Assembly: GCF_014805625.2 (NCBI RefSeq)
Contig: NW_023998556.1
Coordinates: 71,030-135,029, forward strand
Direction: 5' to 3'
Length of the DNA stretch: 64,000 nt
DNA from: Glossina fuscipes
Lineage: Eukaryota > Arthropoda > Insecta > Diptera > Glossinidae
A program made the position numbers and the translations under genes. The notes under the pieces are model-generated. The model searched no databases and was not told the DNA's origin. It saw only the letters and a list, made by a program, of their open reading frames with translations. The number at the start of each line of letters is the position of its first letter. The first letter of the stretch is position 1. This document shows, one piece after another, positions 23,460 to 36,200 of the stretch.

Positions 23460-24300
23460 AAATCAGAACTGACTCGATTCCAAAAAAAAAACATCTCTTT
23501 TTTTTCTTTTTTTGTTTTGAGGGAAAATGGGAGCAAGTCGGAACTAACACTTTAAAAGGCTCTGGGACTTTAGGATTTGCAGGCAGAGAGTTTGGAGTTG
23601 GCGAGAATATAGGCGGGATGACCACCCTTGCACGTGCAGCTTGTGCGACTTGCCTAGCATGGTGACGAACTGACACCCTCGAACAAACATGAGGAAAGGC
23701 GGATTTGTTAATTCTATTTATATTTTTTGAAGACGTACAAAAAGTAGGCTGAATGGTACCACCAGGAGGAGAAATTCTTGCCACTTCAGCGTAGCTAGAA
23801 CGAGAGCGGCTTCCCAGTTTATTTGGAAGTTTTTATTAACGACCAACGACAGCGGAAACGCTAACATTCTTTGTGGATAAGAATGGAGCACTCACATGAG
23901 TCGACGAATCAGATTTAGGCTAAGACGGAGATGAAGTACCACCTGGTACACCACAAGTCGGTTTTATACAGGTTGGGGAAGAAAACGAGTGTTCTCTATA
24001 ATGGCACTCATTGAACATTAACTTCATTTTCTCAAACTTCATACACAAAGTAACGAGATTTTCAGAGCTTACTTTAGAGAACCCAATCCTTGTCTCCGTG
24101 AACAGCTTATAAAGGTCAATATCCCGCTTCCTACAGTCGGAACATGGTCAACGTAAACGCTTCGAAGGATCAAGGACTGCATTTGCAGCTCGGCCATTGA
24201 TACCTGCGCACTTCACATGACAAAAGCGTTCGCAAAGCCAACGAACAGGTAATGAATCGTTCAGATTCAAGGGCGGTTTTCGCCTTACATGATGTAAAAC
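23460..24300 (-). pseudogene. CR1/jockey-type LINE ORF1 with PHD-like Cys/His cluster
   Basis: Read on the minus strand: WLCERFCHVKCAGINGRAA, then PCSDCRKRDIDLYKLF, a Cys/His pattern (C...F-C-H-x2-C...C-x2-C) like the PHD-type domain found in ORF1 of CR1- and jockey-group LINEs, followed by FSKVSSENLVTLCMKFEKMK (coiled-coil-like) and, after two shifts, SSYAEVARISPPGGTIQPTF and a Pro/Arg-rich tail to 23458. It lies upstream, in the right order and strand, of the ORF2 piece at 19865-21545, so the two may be one LINE split by the gypsy relic. The role of ORF1 is RNA binding, by family. Confidence 0.55.
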
Positions 24301-26629
24301 AACGCTTCATGTCAAAAAGTAATAGACAAGAGAAGTAAAAAACAAGAGAAGAGAAAATAGAGAGAGATTGTGGGAAAAAACAAAAAAATTTTTCTCGCGC
24401 ACGAACATTATTTTTCAAAGACCAGTAAATAAAAAGCAAGTCAAGAAAAAAAACTGTGCACACTCACCAAAACAAACAGGCAAGAAAGATGCTTATTACG
24501 GATAGCACCAAATCTTGATTGCAAAAACAAAACAAATTACACGACAAAAAATCACTATTATTCAAATAATTTAAACACTTTTGTAATTTATAACTAATTA
24601 TTCTTTAAACGCTTATAAAGCCATAAAACAATGAGACATGAAGAATAACTTACAAAATTTCTTCGCACCAAGGACAATATGATTACAACGCGCGGGCAGA
24701 GTGTACAAACTTTGAAGACGATGAAGTTGATAACGTAACCAAAACTGGAACTCGATATTGCCGTTGTGTACTCTAAATAAGAAGAAAATGAGATTTTTAA
24801 ATCATTCGTTAATATTATTTTACACTTATTTATTTTTTTTCTTTTTGCGTACATATATATTTTCCACAAAATATAGTACATACGTATAGTTTCTTAAATA
24901 TTTTTTTCGTTTTAAACGCACATATTTGTTTTGTTCGTATTTCGGACACGCTTTTTCGTCGTTTGTTTTCAATTTTGAACTATATTTATGTCACGTAAAC
25001 GCTTATAAGCGTCACTTCGAAAAAATTCAACATAATATTTGAAATCTCCAAATTGAAAAAGAATTGGAAATATTTGTGCTTAGCTGATTAGAAAAGATAT
25101 CAAATAGAACAGATTTCTCACATTCACCTTAGAAAACACAAATATATCTACTTTCTTCTAAATTGTCTAATTCACCGAACATGAGCATCTTGTCTTTTCT
25201 CTTTTTTTCGAGGATTCTTCCTCTTTCATCCTAGCTTCATATAACGAATTTGACTTGCTTTGTGCAATAAGTTCTTGAGTGTTTAAAATGTTGACAACCA
25301 TGTCCATGGTGAAGTATTTCATTTGATAAATTTTTTAGAAGCTGAAAATTTGAAAAAGCTCTTATCATCCCTTTTATATCACCTGTGCAAGGAATTACAA
25401 TTTACGGCGGATTTGGAGATATTGATTCTTCGTTATAATCAATATTACTATCGTTAAATATATTATTGTCATCAGAGCTTGGAATAGGAAATCGGTATGT
25501 AGAATTTTTGTTGATAACTCTTGAATAAAAAGAGTTCGCTGTTGAGTTTTTATGTATATTTTATGCTTATTTCGCGAAGTCTTTTAAATGACTTAAACAG
25601 CAATCTAAAACACACGCTCAACACAATCATTTAAATCAATTTAGTAAGATTACACATAACTATGGTACTAGCAGGCAGTCTTTGATAGTACAGTCAGAAA
25701 TTAATATAAAATTTGAAAAAAAAAAGTTTAAATCTATTATATAAAATTTAATAGAGTTAAATATCATTATATCAATAAAACAGGCAAAAAGCTTATAGTG
25801 GATCAGAACCTATCATTAAATATCCTACACCACCTAGCTTAACATATTTATTCGTGTAACGGCATAAGAACTTTGATCCGAACCATTTTAGATAGTGTTC
25901 GCTTTGGGCCAAAAAACGTCGGTGTGCTAAATTGTGGCAAAACACCTGAAAAACTGTTACTTATAGGTTGAACAGAGAAACACAAGACAAATAAACAAGC
26001 TTAGATCCATTCATAACGAATTTCTAAATCGATTGGTACTATAAAAGGTGGGTCTATCCATTTGGGTGTTGCCTACGTCCACACCTACTTAATGTACCAC
26101 AACTGATATAAAGTATAAAAATAAAAACTAAATTTATCATCGGTTATTTAAATCGTCTAATTATTTCATTTAATAGTTAACTTGATATTACTATGTAAAA
26201 TCCGCCGGTGTTTATACTTCCCCACAAGCACCGAACGTCACATTTTCAGAATATTTGTTAAGTAGTCTCTGATCACTCTACATTTCCGCTTTTTTCGTTA
26301 ATTCTACATTAATTTATCACTTTTCGTGTATTAAAGCACTAATATGTAAAAGCATTTTATCAATTTTTGTGCGTTTATAAGACAAGCTTACTATATTTTT
26401 TCCTTGAACATGAAGCTCGAGCTACTTTATTTTGCTTTCAACCTGAGTTAGATATTTTGTATTCGATATTGAGCACCGACAACCCAAAATATAAAATCGC
26501 TAGGTCGACAACGAGAATTATAAACTGAATATTTTTACAATTCCATAAATGGAATGAGTATTAAATGCTTAATAGAGACCCTGGGAACCCTAATCTTATT
26601 TTCTTAACATTAATTTTTGTTTTCCCTAT
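24301..26629. other. No recognisable gene
   Basis: AT-rich sequence. Small ORFs (for example 24594-24881, minus) show no family motif. A Lys/Glu-rich minus-strand frame near 25190-25350 was not identifiable. Confidence 0.5.
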
Positions 26630-27790
26630 GACCAGGCATTCCGTGCAGGACCATAGTAGGCGTGTGGTGAGGAGTTAAACTGAAAAATGGAGACATCGTG
26701 AGCGGCAGGAAAGACCAATGCTGTTAGATTGTTCCAAAGGCGCACAGCACGGTCAAAAAACGAAAAGTCGTGGTGTTGTGTTGTGTAGTATTCAGGTAAC
26801 TCCAAGACGAGTGGATGAAGACACTGAGAACGGCTTGTATACCTGTTGAAGGTTTTAAGTTGTGGGCTCTCTCTTTAACCTCTGTAGAACATTTTCCCTG
26901 ACTGTACCTGTACATAAGCGCACACAATTTCGTCACGCATGAGCACAAGAGCCTTTCGTTGTATGAAATGGAGGGTCTAAAAGCAAAGTTTGGAGTTACA
27001 TGGTGTAGATATTGACTGCAGTGAAGTATTGTTTACACTGCTTTAAAAAACACCTTTCAACAGTTTGAACACATAATCCACCCAGCGAACATCATTTGAT
27101 ATTCTCATGCCCAGAACATCAAGGTTTGCCGATTCTTCTACATTAACATTACCAAAAAAGCGACTTTGTTCATAACAGTTTCTTCCGTTGGGATACAGCT
27201 TTAAGTTTTGATGGCAATAAAATTTAACCTATTTACCCGATACTATTCACAGGTCCCGACTTAGTATGTCGTTCATCATGCACAGTTTGTTCTGCACCGC
27301 ATTGCTGCATGGTCGCTTGTTAAAGCAAAACAAATAACACAAGGCGCTGTTGTCTGTAAATGAATAAACAGGCATATCCGTTATGCATAGGAAGCCTCTC
27401 ATCAACACCAGGAAAAGAGAAGGTGAGAAAAGAGATACCTATGATTTTTATTTATATACAATTCATTTGAATAGTAGCCGTTGATTACATCTCTTATCGG
27501 ACAGTTGTCAAAGAACCTCGATATAAGTTGGGAGAAAATATTATCTACACCATATGCGGTCTGGAGACAGACGCAACATGTCATACTCTGTCGAATATCT
27601 TGGACATACCTATAGCAACGACCTTACTTTCACTAAATCGACTTTTCAGTGAGGTAGAAGATTAGGTCACCATTCGACCGATTTTTGCGAAAGCCATCTT
27701 GTCTGTCACTAAGTAGGCCGTTGGAGTTAATTATCCCATTAGATCGTAGTTGACTACGATCTCCATCACAAACTTGTGGCGATCCCAAGA
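26630..27790 (-). pseudogene. LINE reverse transcriptase relic, second family
   Basis: Read on the minus strand in several frames: NGLLSDRQDGFRKNRSNGDL (27725-27660), KVVAIGMSKIFDRV (palm Asp region changed), FSQLISRFFDN, VYSFTDNSALCYLF (YADD reads FTDN), SANLDVLGMRISNDVRW, RDEIVCAYVQVQSGKMF and, at the end, FFDRAVRLWNNLTALVFPA. This order is that of a CR1/jockey-like ORF2, from the fingers to the C-terminal W-N motif, but it differs from the family at 19865 and 40609. Catalytic residues are lost. Confidence 0.78.
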
Positions 27791-27794
27791 GTCT

Positions 27795-28285
27795 AAAGAA
27801 ATGATAGAAAAGCTCCACAGAGGTCCAAACGGAGTGCGTTTTGGTGTTATGAAAGCTGTGAATGACATTGAAAGGAGATTCTACTGGGTAGGAGCCGAAA
27901 ATCAGTAGCAGCATGGATTCATAGCTGTGAGGAAAGTGGTAAATCAAATGAAGCGATAAATAAGCTGAACGGAAAAGAGCGTCCAAAGCGATTTACAAGC
28001 AAAAATCAAAACGCAATTCAGAAGTTGAGCGCCGGAAATGATCGGAAAGCGAGCTTTTTTGACGGAGACGTAGTACAACTGTATAAGCCATCCTATTGAC
28101 AGATTATCAGAAAAATTGCAATCTAGCTGGGAAACGTACAAAGTCATCACGAGCATAACTGATAGAATCTATCACATCCAGAAACATCAGAAAGGCGCAG
28201 TCACAAATAAGATACCATACGTAAACAGGCTGACATCTTTTGGAAAGGACATTATTTGGGACGAACAAGTATAAGTGAAGGGCTG
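27795..28285 (+). pseudogene. gypsy-type integrase ends (copy 3)
   Basis: The plus strand reads KEMIEKLHRGPNGVRFGVMK and DIERRFYWVGAENQ (integrase zinc-domain region), then, after loss of the whole catalytic core, KASFFDGDVVQLYKPS, ETYKVITSITDRIYHIQKH and a tail ending just before the LTR at 28286. The C-terminal module corresponds to that of the element at 11174-12551 but is clearly diverged from it. Several stops are present. Confidence 0.75.
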
Positions 28286-28725
28286 TGTTACGGAAATCGC
28301 CAAATCCACTTCATTTCCGATCATTAACTTTTCCAAATAATAAATTCCCTAGAGAGGGAAAAACCAAGTGCACATTTGCGGAGCGTCATGCAGTTGCCGG
28401 CCGATGAAAACGATTAGTGGAAAAGCAGGTTAACCGATTAAAAATAAAGTTATGAACTTAGGTAACACTAACATGCTTGTAAAAATGTATATAAATAGAC
28501 TACTTGTGGAAGGCAGAGTCAGTCGGACAAGAACATTCGAGTCGACAAAGAATATTAGAGTTGAGAAGTCGAGAGTACTGCCAAAGTAAAATGTAAATAG
28601 TTCTACCCTAAAACAAATTGATTGTAAATAAAAGAGTCTTGTAGTGAAAACGTGAGGTGTATTTTTTTTGAAAAGAAGATCCACCATCTAGTGGTACGAG
28701 CCCTATCTCAGAAAAGCGAATTTCA
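28286..28725 (+). mobile_element. gypsy-type 3' LTR (copy 3, about 440 bp)
   Basis: It starts TGTTACGGAAATCGCC after a weak polypurine tract and ends near ...GCGAATTTCA. It is much closer to the copy at 19109-19529 than to that at 12604-13003 and has the same TATA-like and polyadenylation-like blocks. Confidence 0.88.
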
Positions 28726-28829
28726 TACGTTTCTGAACTTAAAAATAGCATTCCTAATTACAGAACTGTACTTAAGGTAAGAAGTCAAGAAGAAAAAGGA
28801 ATTCAAGCACTTTTAACCAACTGCACAAA

Positions 28830-30285
28830 TGTGGAGGCAAAATTATGGAGGCATTGCTAAGTTAAGTGCTTTGCCAAAGCTGTTTGTAAGAATTGTTAAT
28901 CATCGTATTGTTTTCGTTATTAAAACATCTATTTCTGCTTTTCAACACGTCTTTCTAAAAAGAAGATCAACTACAACGAACTTCTTAAATCATATCCTAG
29001 TGGCTCATAAACTGATGTCAAACATATAAACTTTAGCAAAACTTTTGATCATGTTAATCATAAATTATAGATTTTTAAGCTGTTATCGTCTGATTTTCCC
29101 TCATTTTCACTGAAATGAATAAGGTCTTATTTTTATAATAGATTGTTCAGAGTTCTTTTCTAATCTTTCGTCTACGGCACCCACTTAAGATCCCTTTTAT
29201 TTAATTTATAAGTTAATGAGCTCCCGTCGGTTATCAAGTCAGCCCATATGCTGATGTATGCGGATGATGTTGTATTATTTTCTTCTTTTACCCTGAAATA
29301 GCACTGTTGTGTGCAACAATCCGATCTAAATAATATGCTCATAAAATTTTATGATATTAAACCTGTCAAAGTGCAAGAAATTGTCATTCTTAACGATAAA
29401 TTAACTTGCCTCTGTGTTCTGACTTCATTCATTCATAAAAATTGGAGAACATATATTTGTTCAGGGAGTTAGGGCTTTCATTTGACCAAAATTACATTTT
29501 AATTTACACATTGGGCTAGGTCAGCACATGTGTTTATTAAACGGCGATCCGAAGAACTTGACTACCCATACGCACCAGAATGTTTATACATGAGGTTATT
29601 GAGATCAGTACTTGCATATGCATAGATCGGTGTGCTCTCTTTCTTGCAGATATTACGTGGATTCAATAGAATCAATTTAAAAGCAATTCTCGCTTTTCGT
29701 GGGCTGTGCTAGTCTCTTTTTCACTTTATGAAAATAGACTGTTTTTTTAAGCTTACTAACTTGAAAGTTTATCCTAGGTGTTTCATTCCTTGTTAAGTTA
29801 ATAAATGTCGCTAGTGTGTCTTCCCACCTTATTAGAAGAGATCAATCGCAATCTTCCTAACCATACTTCCAGAAATTTTATTTTCATGAAACTACATCAA
29901 TGCAGATAAAAATTATTCTTTCTTGAGTTCGGACTCAAATCAACTTTCCTTAATATGCGTGTTTTGTCTACGACAGACCTAAGCTTATTTTTAATCTCCA
30001 GAGCTTCGTGTGGTTCGTAATTAAGCGAATTATGTTCACCAATTTTGGAGGCCAAGCTTTCGCAAGCTTCCATTGGTCTAACGATTCGCTCCTAGCTTGG
30101 ACATAGCTGTACACACTTTGTTTTTCTTTGTTATTGTTTATTTATAACATGTATTTAATTTTTGTTGATTCTTTATTTTTACTTTATAAAAGTCAGTCCT
30201 GATGTTTAGCTTACGGTTTATTTTTACTACTCTATTCGGCTGTTATTAGTGCAATTAAATTACATATGTAAATAAATAAATAAAA
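28830..30285 (+). pseudogene. CR1/jockey-type LINE ORF2 and 3' tail (plus copy)
   Basis: GGIAKLSALPKLFVRIVNHR, then VFLKRRSTTTNFLNHI, FSKTFDHVNHK, LPSVIKSAHMLMYADDVVLF (YADD kept) and many later fragments run in one direction with numerous stops, ending in a TAAATAAATAAATAAA tail at 30261-30278. The family matches 19865-21545 and 40609-42360. The 5' part (endonuclease) is absent. Confidence 0.8.
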
Positions 30286-31300
30286 AATCCAAAGCCGTTA
30301 AGTTACTAAACGGTTGGTCTACCATAATACCCGATTATGATAGTGGTAGTGTTTAGCAATCTCAGTGCAGGATGACCACTACCTTTCTCATTAGCGAATG
30401 TGTACCTGATAAGATCTTCAACAAAATTGAAGAATGTGGTCAAAAAAAAACTTGAACTTATTGCAGGTATAACTAGTCTTTTAGCGATTTCCATATTTCT
30501 TTTAAGTGACCTTGCTACAAACTTTCGTCTAAATGTTTACAACATCTGCTTTTTTTGATCGCAATAACATCTACTGTTTCTATCTTGGTGCTAGTTGACA
30601 ACACGTTTTCTCTTGTCTTTTTATTGTTTTGCTTTTGAGCAATTGAGGACTAGTTGTGCGGGTGAATGATATTCGGTATTTTGCTATGAATGATTCTTGC
30701 TAATTATAAATTAAAGAAACTGAAATAAATAAACTGATTCGAAAAAATGATTAATTTATAGTGGACGTTTGTCATTTGAATATTGGTCACGTGAATATGG
30801 GTGCAAACACAATATATGTAAACACGTGAAGAAAACGATGAATAAGTCTATTATAAAAATAGAAAAATAAACATTATATTAACAGAAGATTTTTAACGAT
30901 AGATAAAATAGGAATATTTATTTGAACATTGTATCCCAAATCTTTGCTTATGATTTTAATTTGCTGTGCAATGTTTGCAAACACTTACAGTCAGTTATAT
31001 TTAATTCCAATAAAAGAATATTTATAGGCAAATTAAACGAACGCCATAAACGTAGACAGTAAAGTAACATCAAATCATATACAACATTTATGAATATATT
31101 AAGGGTGTGTACTGTATGTGATAAAATATACCTAAAAGAGATTCTTCTCGAATTAGATATGTTCGACTTTGTAAAAATGCTGTTTTAAGCCGAAGCGACT
31201 AAAAGGAAAATGAGAAAATTACTTGAAAGGATCCAAAAAATGTTGGGGCAGTTTGGGAGCTTCCAAGTGTGAAGTTTTATTATTATTTTAAATATTGTAA
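30286..31300. other. No recognisable gene
   Basis: AT-rich sequence following the LINE tail; nothing supported. Confidence 0.5.
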
Positions 31301-31679
31301 CGAATTTCCTTAGGCGGGGTATGACTCAGTCAATCCAGGATTCGTTGCAAGAAAATTTAGAAAAATAATCAGGATCTTCGGGGGGAATGGCGTTTAGTTT
31401 CCTAGATTTATTGTTTCCTCTTTACTGGATAGAAGTACATCAAATTTGTGTAGAACTGGGCTATGGCAAGGAACCAGCGAGGTGACCCGACTTGTCGCGC
31501 TATTACCGTTTTGCTTTTTACTTGCGGGTTTAGAACTTTTACTTCCTTTTCGTTTCGCTTTTAATATCGCGGGGCGCTAAAAGAAAAGAACCGGGTTCGT
31601 TGCTAGTGTCATAGCTGCCTTGGCCCGAAGGTTCGTCCCTGGTTGGTGTGTGAGTCCGAAAATAACGAAAAAAACGTCT

Positions 31680-31800
31680 CTCAGTTCTTCAGGGATGGCG
31701 ATTAAGCTAAACCAGCACATCCCCTATCCGTAAGTCAATGGTCCTAAAAAGTCCTTCAGGGATGGCGATTAAGCTAAACCAGCACATCCCCTCTCCGTAA
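31680..31800 (-). repeat. Hairpin repeat in the leader of family A (minus copy)
   Basis: Two units, each with GGGATGTGCTGG...GCCATCCC on the minus strand, after the primer-like site at 31881-31866. They correspond to the hairpin units at 17665-17890. Confidence 0.75.
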
Positions 31801-31884
31801 GTCAAAAAAAAAAACTCTTAATAAAGGTCAACTTGTCGATTTGTCCGTGGGCACTTACCTCCTTAGACGGCTATGACACCAAAA

Positions 31885-33301
31885 TGAACGAGTCTGTGCG
31901 ATGCGCTGTTGTTTTATTGCCTGAGTCTCGCTCGCTTGTCCTGTTGCCAACATGTTCTGTGTGTTTACATATGCTTAGGTAGTAAGCTGCAGTCGCAACC
32001 TTAGTTACGACTTGCATGATCCTGCTTATATATAACTTGATATCACTTACATCTAGCTTATTATTATGTTTGTTCAAATTTCGACGCAACAGGCACCCAG
32101 GTACCAAATCGCGTGATTCAATCACCGTTAGGTATGTGAGTGCTTGTGCCTTCCTCCACTGTGCTTGCATATGCTTGTTTGCTTTTTTTTTGTGTGTTTC
32201 TACATGTGTGATCGTGTCTTTGTACATTTTGTGTAATATTGTGTGTGTGTTTGTGCTCTTTGCGCGTACGGGTATTGGCGTGCGTTGCTATGTGTGACTC
32301 TAACGTTTATTTGTTTTGTCTGATCGTATATTCATTGTAGCGCATAAGGGTTTCTACCTGATTATATACCCTAACGGGGTTTATGCAGTAATGCGTAATA
32401 TGTAAGCGTTCCTATCGTTCGCTAATACAGTTTTTAAGGCATTCAGATTTCTGTATGTTACTAAGACCTAACAGTACTATAAAATGCTATGCGTGATTCT
32501 TTGGGTATGTGCGTTTGCATGAGCGAGTATGCTTATGCATTGCGTAGCATAAGGGTTTCTATATGCTTAAGTGACCTAGCGGGATTTATACCGTAATGCG
32601 TATTATGTAAGCGTTTCTATCGTTCGCTTATACAATTTTAAGGCAGACAGATTTCTTCTTGTATATGTTGTACTTATTTCATATGGTTTTATACCTGTGT
32701 TTGACTTGGGTTTGAGTTATATGACTTACAAGTTCTATGGCTTTGAGTCATGTCTGACAAACTTTATTTGATTGTACTCATACATATTCTGCGCTTTGGC
32801 GGTTGTGTAAATATTACCTATGGTTTTGTGCCTAAGTTCGTTTGTTTTGCATGATTTTACATGTTCTATGCCTACGAGCCATTTCAAGCAAGTTTTCTTC
32901 ATTCTCTTTACCCTTCGTTTGGTGCTGGAGTGTGTGTTCCTATGGATTAACTAGCGTAGGCCTGTGCAATATGCGTCTATACATTTTCTCTTTCTACAAG
33001 TGTGAGCATATTTAGTGTGTGTTTGAGACAATTTTAATTTTACAAGAATAGGTGTGTGTTTTTATGATCTTAAGTTAGTGTGTGTTTTGAGAGAATAGGT
33101 ACAAGAATAGGTATGTGTTTTTATGATGTTAACTTTGCAAGCATAATTTATGATTTTGCATTTGAAGTTAGAAGGGGCTGCTCGTGTATTGTTTACAGAA
33201 CGATGTGCGTGGCCAGATCGGACTTGCTGGTTGCGGAATGCGGGTGGATATTTAAGCGGACGGACTTGTATTTCGTAAGGAAGCAAAAACGCTTCCTTAC
33301 A
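31885..33301 (-). mobile_element. Very long LTR, family A (minus copy, about 1.42 kb)
   Basis: On the minus strand it starts TGTAAGGAAGCGTTTTTGCTT at 33301, with the GGAAGC/GCTTCC inverted pair, and ends ...GTTCA at 31885, followed by AAA-equivalent spacing and TGGTGTCATAGCCGTC. It contains a tandem duplication of about 207 bp (32338-32430 and 32545-32665). With the copy at 15941-17586 it forms a large inverted pair about 14 kb apart. No coding capacity. Confidence 0.68.
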
Positions 33302-33889
33302 ATATAAGCAAAGTAAAAAAATTTCTTAAAGAGGAACATAGCGCCATAAAAATAAATCTGTAAATTAAAGCCAGTACTATTTTTTTTTTAATTTATGTGT
33401 AAATACTAACTAAGACGTGAAATTGTGAAATACCATTAGGAAGTATCGGCATAATAAAACACATGCACAACTCAACCAAAGCAACGCTGACAAGATAACA
33501 GGAATCGTGTAAAAAAATCACTTCGTCTGTATATGCGACGTCATATTTAGTGCATTGCACAATCATAATCACATGTACCAGAACCCAACTATCGTCAGAA
33601 TATGGCTCCTTTTTTATTGTGTTTTTTTTAACAGCGTAAGCTAACGAATACATTTATATGCATTCAAATACTTCCTTGGTTATTCCAACTTTTGTGGCTT
33701 TTATGAGAGGAAAGCTGGCTTAGAGCTCTGAGGACCCAACTTAGTAGCCTCTCACAAAAAATTATCAAGGTCGAAGTTGACCGTAGGTAAGGCACGGTGT
33801 GGAATAGTCCAAGGCATAGCATCAACCGCTGGTGTAAGAAAGTTTTGACCGACCGTCTATCTGTATAAAGATTTCTGCGCATGTATTTC
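33302..33889. other. No recognisable gene
   Basis: AT-rich DNA between the LTR start and the gag-like fragment. Minus-strand ORFs of 72-86 codons show no family motif. Confidence 0.45.
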
Positions 33890-34195
33890 TTGACTTTACA
33901 TTCAAAAGTATTGAAGACTCATTATCACAATTTAACGGATTCGATCACACTAAACCAGTGAATCGTAATGACTTGCAAAAGGTCATACACGCCAAACTAT
34001 TGTTAAAAGGAGCAATTATATAATCCATTCGATCCCAACAAGGTTTAAAAAGTTGGGCACTACTTAAGAAGGTTCTTATTAAAGAATTTGGAATAGAATT
34101 ACCATTCGCAGAAATCCACCCTGTGATACAAAAACGTAAGAAAAACGACAAGAGAAGTTACCAACAATACATGTATACTTTGTATACTTTGATGG
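33890..34195 (+). pseudogene. mdg3/Blastopia-like gag fragment
   Basis: The frame FECKSIEDSLSQFNGFDHTK, LQKVIHAKLLLKGAI, SWALLKKVLIKEFGIELPFA, EIHPVIQKRKKN and SYQQYMYTLYTLMEVG follows the pattern of gag capsid regions in mdg3/Blastopia-type gypsy elements (W-x2-L-K, E-F, R-K-K, Y-x2-Y, M-x-E). One stop (34021-34023) interrupts it. The BEL/Pao gene relics begin shortly after, so two element types are joined here. Confidence 0.45.
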
Positions 34196-34219
34196 AAGTG
34201 GGCCAACAAATTGTATCCC

Positions 34220-34530
34220 TAATTGAAAACAGAACAAATCCGTTTTGTATCAGGCTAAAGATTTAGATGATCTAAACGAGAAACGAGAGGATCTAAGGAG
34301 AAAATTCGGAACACAACAGATGAAGCACCAACTTAGACGCCAATGCTAGCGAAAGCAAGTGTAGGTAATAAATTTGCAATTTATTTTCCAAAGAAATGCT
34401 TCAAATGCTGACAAATTGCCAAAAATCGAATTACGCGAATTTTCTGGTGATGTTACTACATGGATAACTTGGGTCGATGAATTTAAATCATTGGTACACA
34501 ACAATGAAAACCTTAACACCTTTACTAAAA
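34220..34530 (+). pseudogene. BEL/Pao gag fragment
   Basis: QAKDLDDLNEKREDLRRKFG (coiled-coil-like, near 34250) and LPKIELREFSGDVTTWITWV (34411-34470), followed by FKSLVHNNENLNTF, correspond to the gag start and the conserved L-P-K-I-x-L-x-x-F-x-G-D block of BEL/Pao elements. The remainder of gag is deleted, and the sequence passes within a few codons into the protease/RT region. Confidence 0.65.
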
Positions 34531-36200
34531 AAAAAAATTGATATTTCAAACTGGAACAAACCGGAACATATACCATTAGCAGATGAACGTTTTAATATAC
34601 CACAACGAGTCGACATGGTATTGTGTGTTGACATATTTTTTGATATTTTGGAGAATGGTAAAATTGCCTTAGGACGCAATCGTCCCATACTAACTAATAC
34701 ACGTTTAGGCTGGATTTTCGCGGGGACACTTCCACACCATGCAAATTCAATTGCATATGTCAAGTGCAACGCATTACAAATGTCTAACGTTCAACAAAAT
34801 AATCACCTGTCTGATGCTATTAAAGCATTTTGGGAAATTGAAAGTTTTAAGGAATGTTCGCCAAAATTATCACAAGAAGAAGAGCAGTCTGAGTTACATT
34901 TTCAAAATAATTTTACGAGGTTGCCAGACGGACGATTTGGTGTAAAGTTGCCTTTCAAATCATCAATATCTTTATTGGGTAAGTCTTACGCCATTGCTTT
35001 TAAACGCTTTCTGGCACTTGAGAGAAAGTTTGAAACAAATGAACAATTACGTAGTGATTATACTAAATTTATAAATGAATATATTCAACTTTCACATATG
35101 GAAATTGTACAATCATTTGATTTTTCACAATCACATTACGTGTTACCGCACCACTGCCCCAATAAACTTTCGAGTTCCACAATAAAGTTACGCGTCGTAT
35201 TTGATGCGTCATCATAAATCACATCTGGTAAATCTTTGAACGAGCTTCTTATGGTTGGGCCAGTAATTCAACCTGATTTATTTACGGTAGCTTTACGGTT
35301 TCAATCTTACACTTATGTATTCACAGCTGATATAACTAAAATGTATCGTCAAATTGCTCTCGATCCTGATGACAGGCGATACCATTTTGGCATTTATGGC
35401 GTTCACAAGGCAATCAACCAGTACAGCTATACCAAATAACTACAGTTACATATGGAACTGCGTCTGCATCATTTTTAGCCACGTGCGCATTAAAACAATT
35501 AGCTATTGATGAACTACATAATTTTCCGTTAGCTGCAAATGCTATAAACACAAATTTTTATGATCTACTAACGAGTTGCAACACACTTCATGAATCCATC
35601 CAATTACAAGCACAATTAATTTCTATTTTATCTAAAGGAGGTTTCAGCCTAAACAAATGATGTGCAATTCATCAAGATTTGATTAAACACATTCCTAAAG
35701 AAAATCGTGAAACTTTATTCACCATTAAAAATTCAAATGCGATCAAAACTCCTGGAATTGTTTTGGATCATGCAAAGGACAAATTTCTTTACAAGATTGG
35801 TATAAAATTCAACGAAAATTATACTAAAAGAACAATTTTATCTGAAATTTCACAATTTTTTGATCCGATAGGCCTAATACCGCCAGTCATAATAAGGGCT
35901 AAAATTTTCATTCAACAATTGTGGCGGTTAGATTTGGATTGTGATGACGAATTGCCTATTAAATACCAGATGGCGTGGTCAAACGGCAATTATGTAATTT
36001 AATCGATTTAGAAGTGGATCGCTTAGCGTTCACTCCTGATGCAAAATATGAAATTCATGCGTTCTCTGACAGTTCAGCAAGCGCATATAGTGCATGTGTA
36101 TACATCAGATGTATAAATAACGATACGAAAATAACTTCAAATTTGCTTTGTGCCAAATCAAAGGGGGCACCTATTAAGAAATGTAGTTTGCCAAGATAAG
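34531..36200 (+). pseudogene. BEL/Pao protease end, reverse transcriptase and RNase H
   Basis: The first long frame (to 35217) has VDMVLCVDIFFDILENGKIA and LTNTRLGWIFAGTLP, the end of a Pao-type protease region, then LPDGRFGVKLPFK and LRVVFDASS with a stop. It continues FTADITKMYRQIALDPDDRR (35322-35380), shifts, and reads TNFYDLLTSCNTLHESIQ, where the catalytic Y-V-D-D has lost residues. Later pieces are FFDPIGLIPPVIIRAKIFIQ and, as the RNase H start, EIHAFSDSSASAYSACVYI. Stops and shifts make it inactive. Confidence 0.85.
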
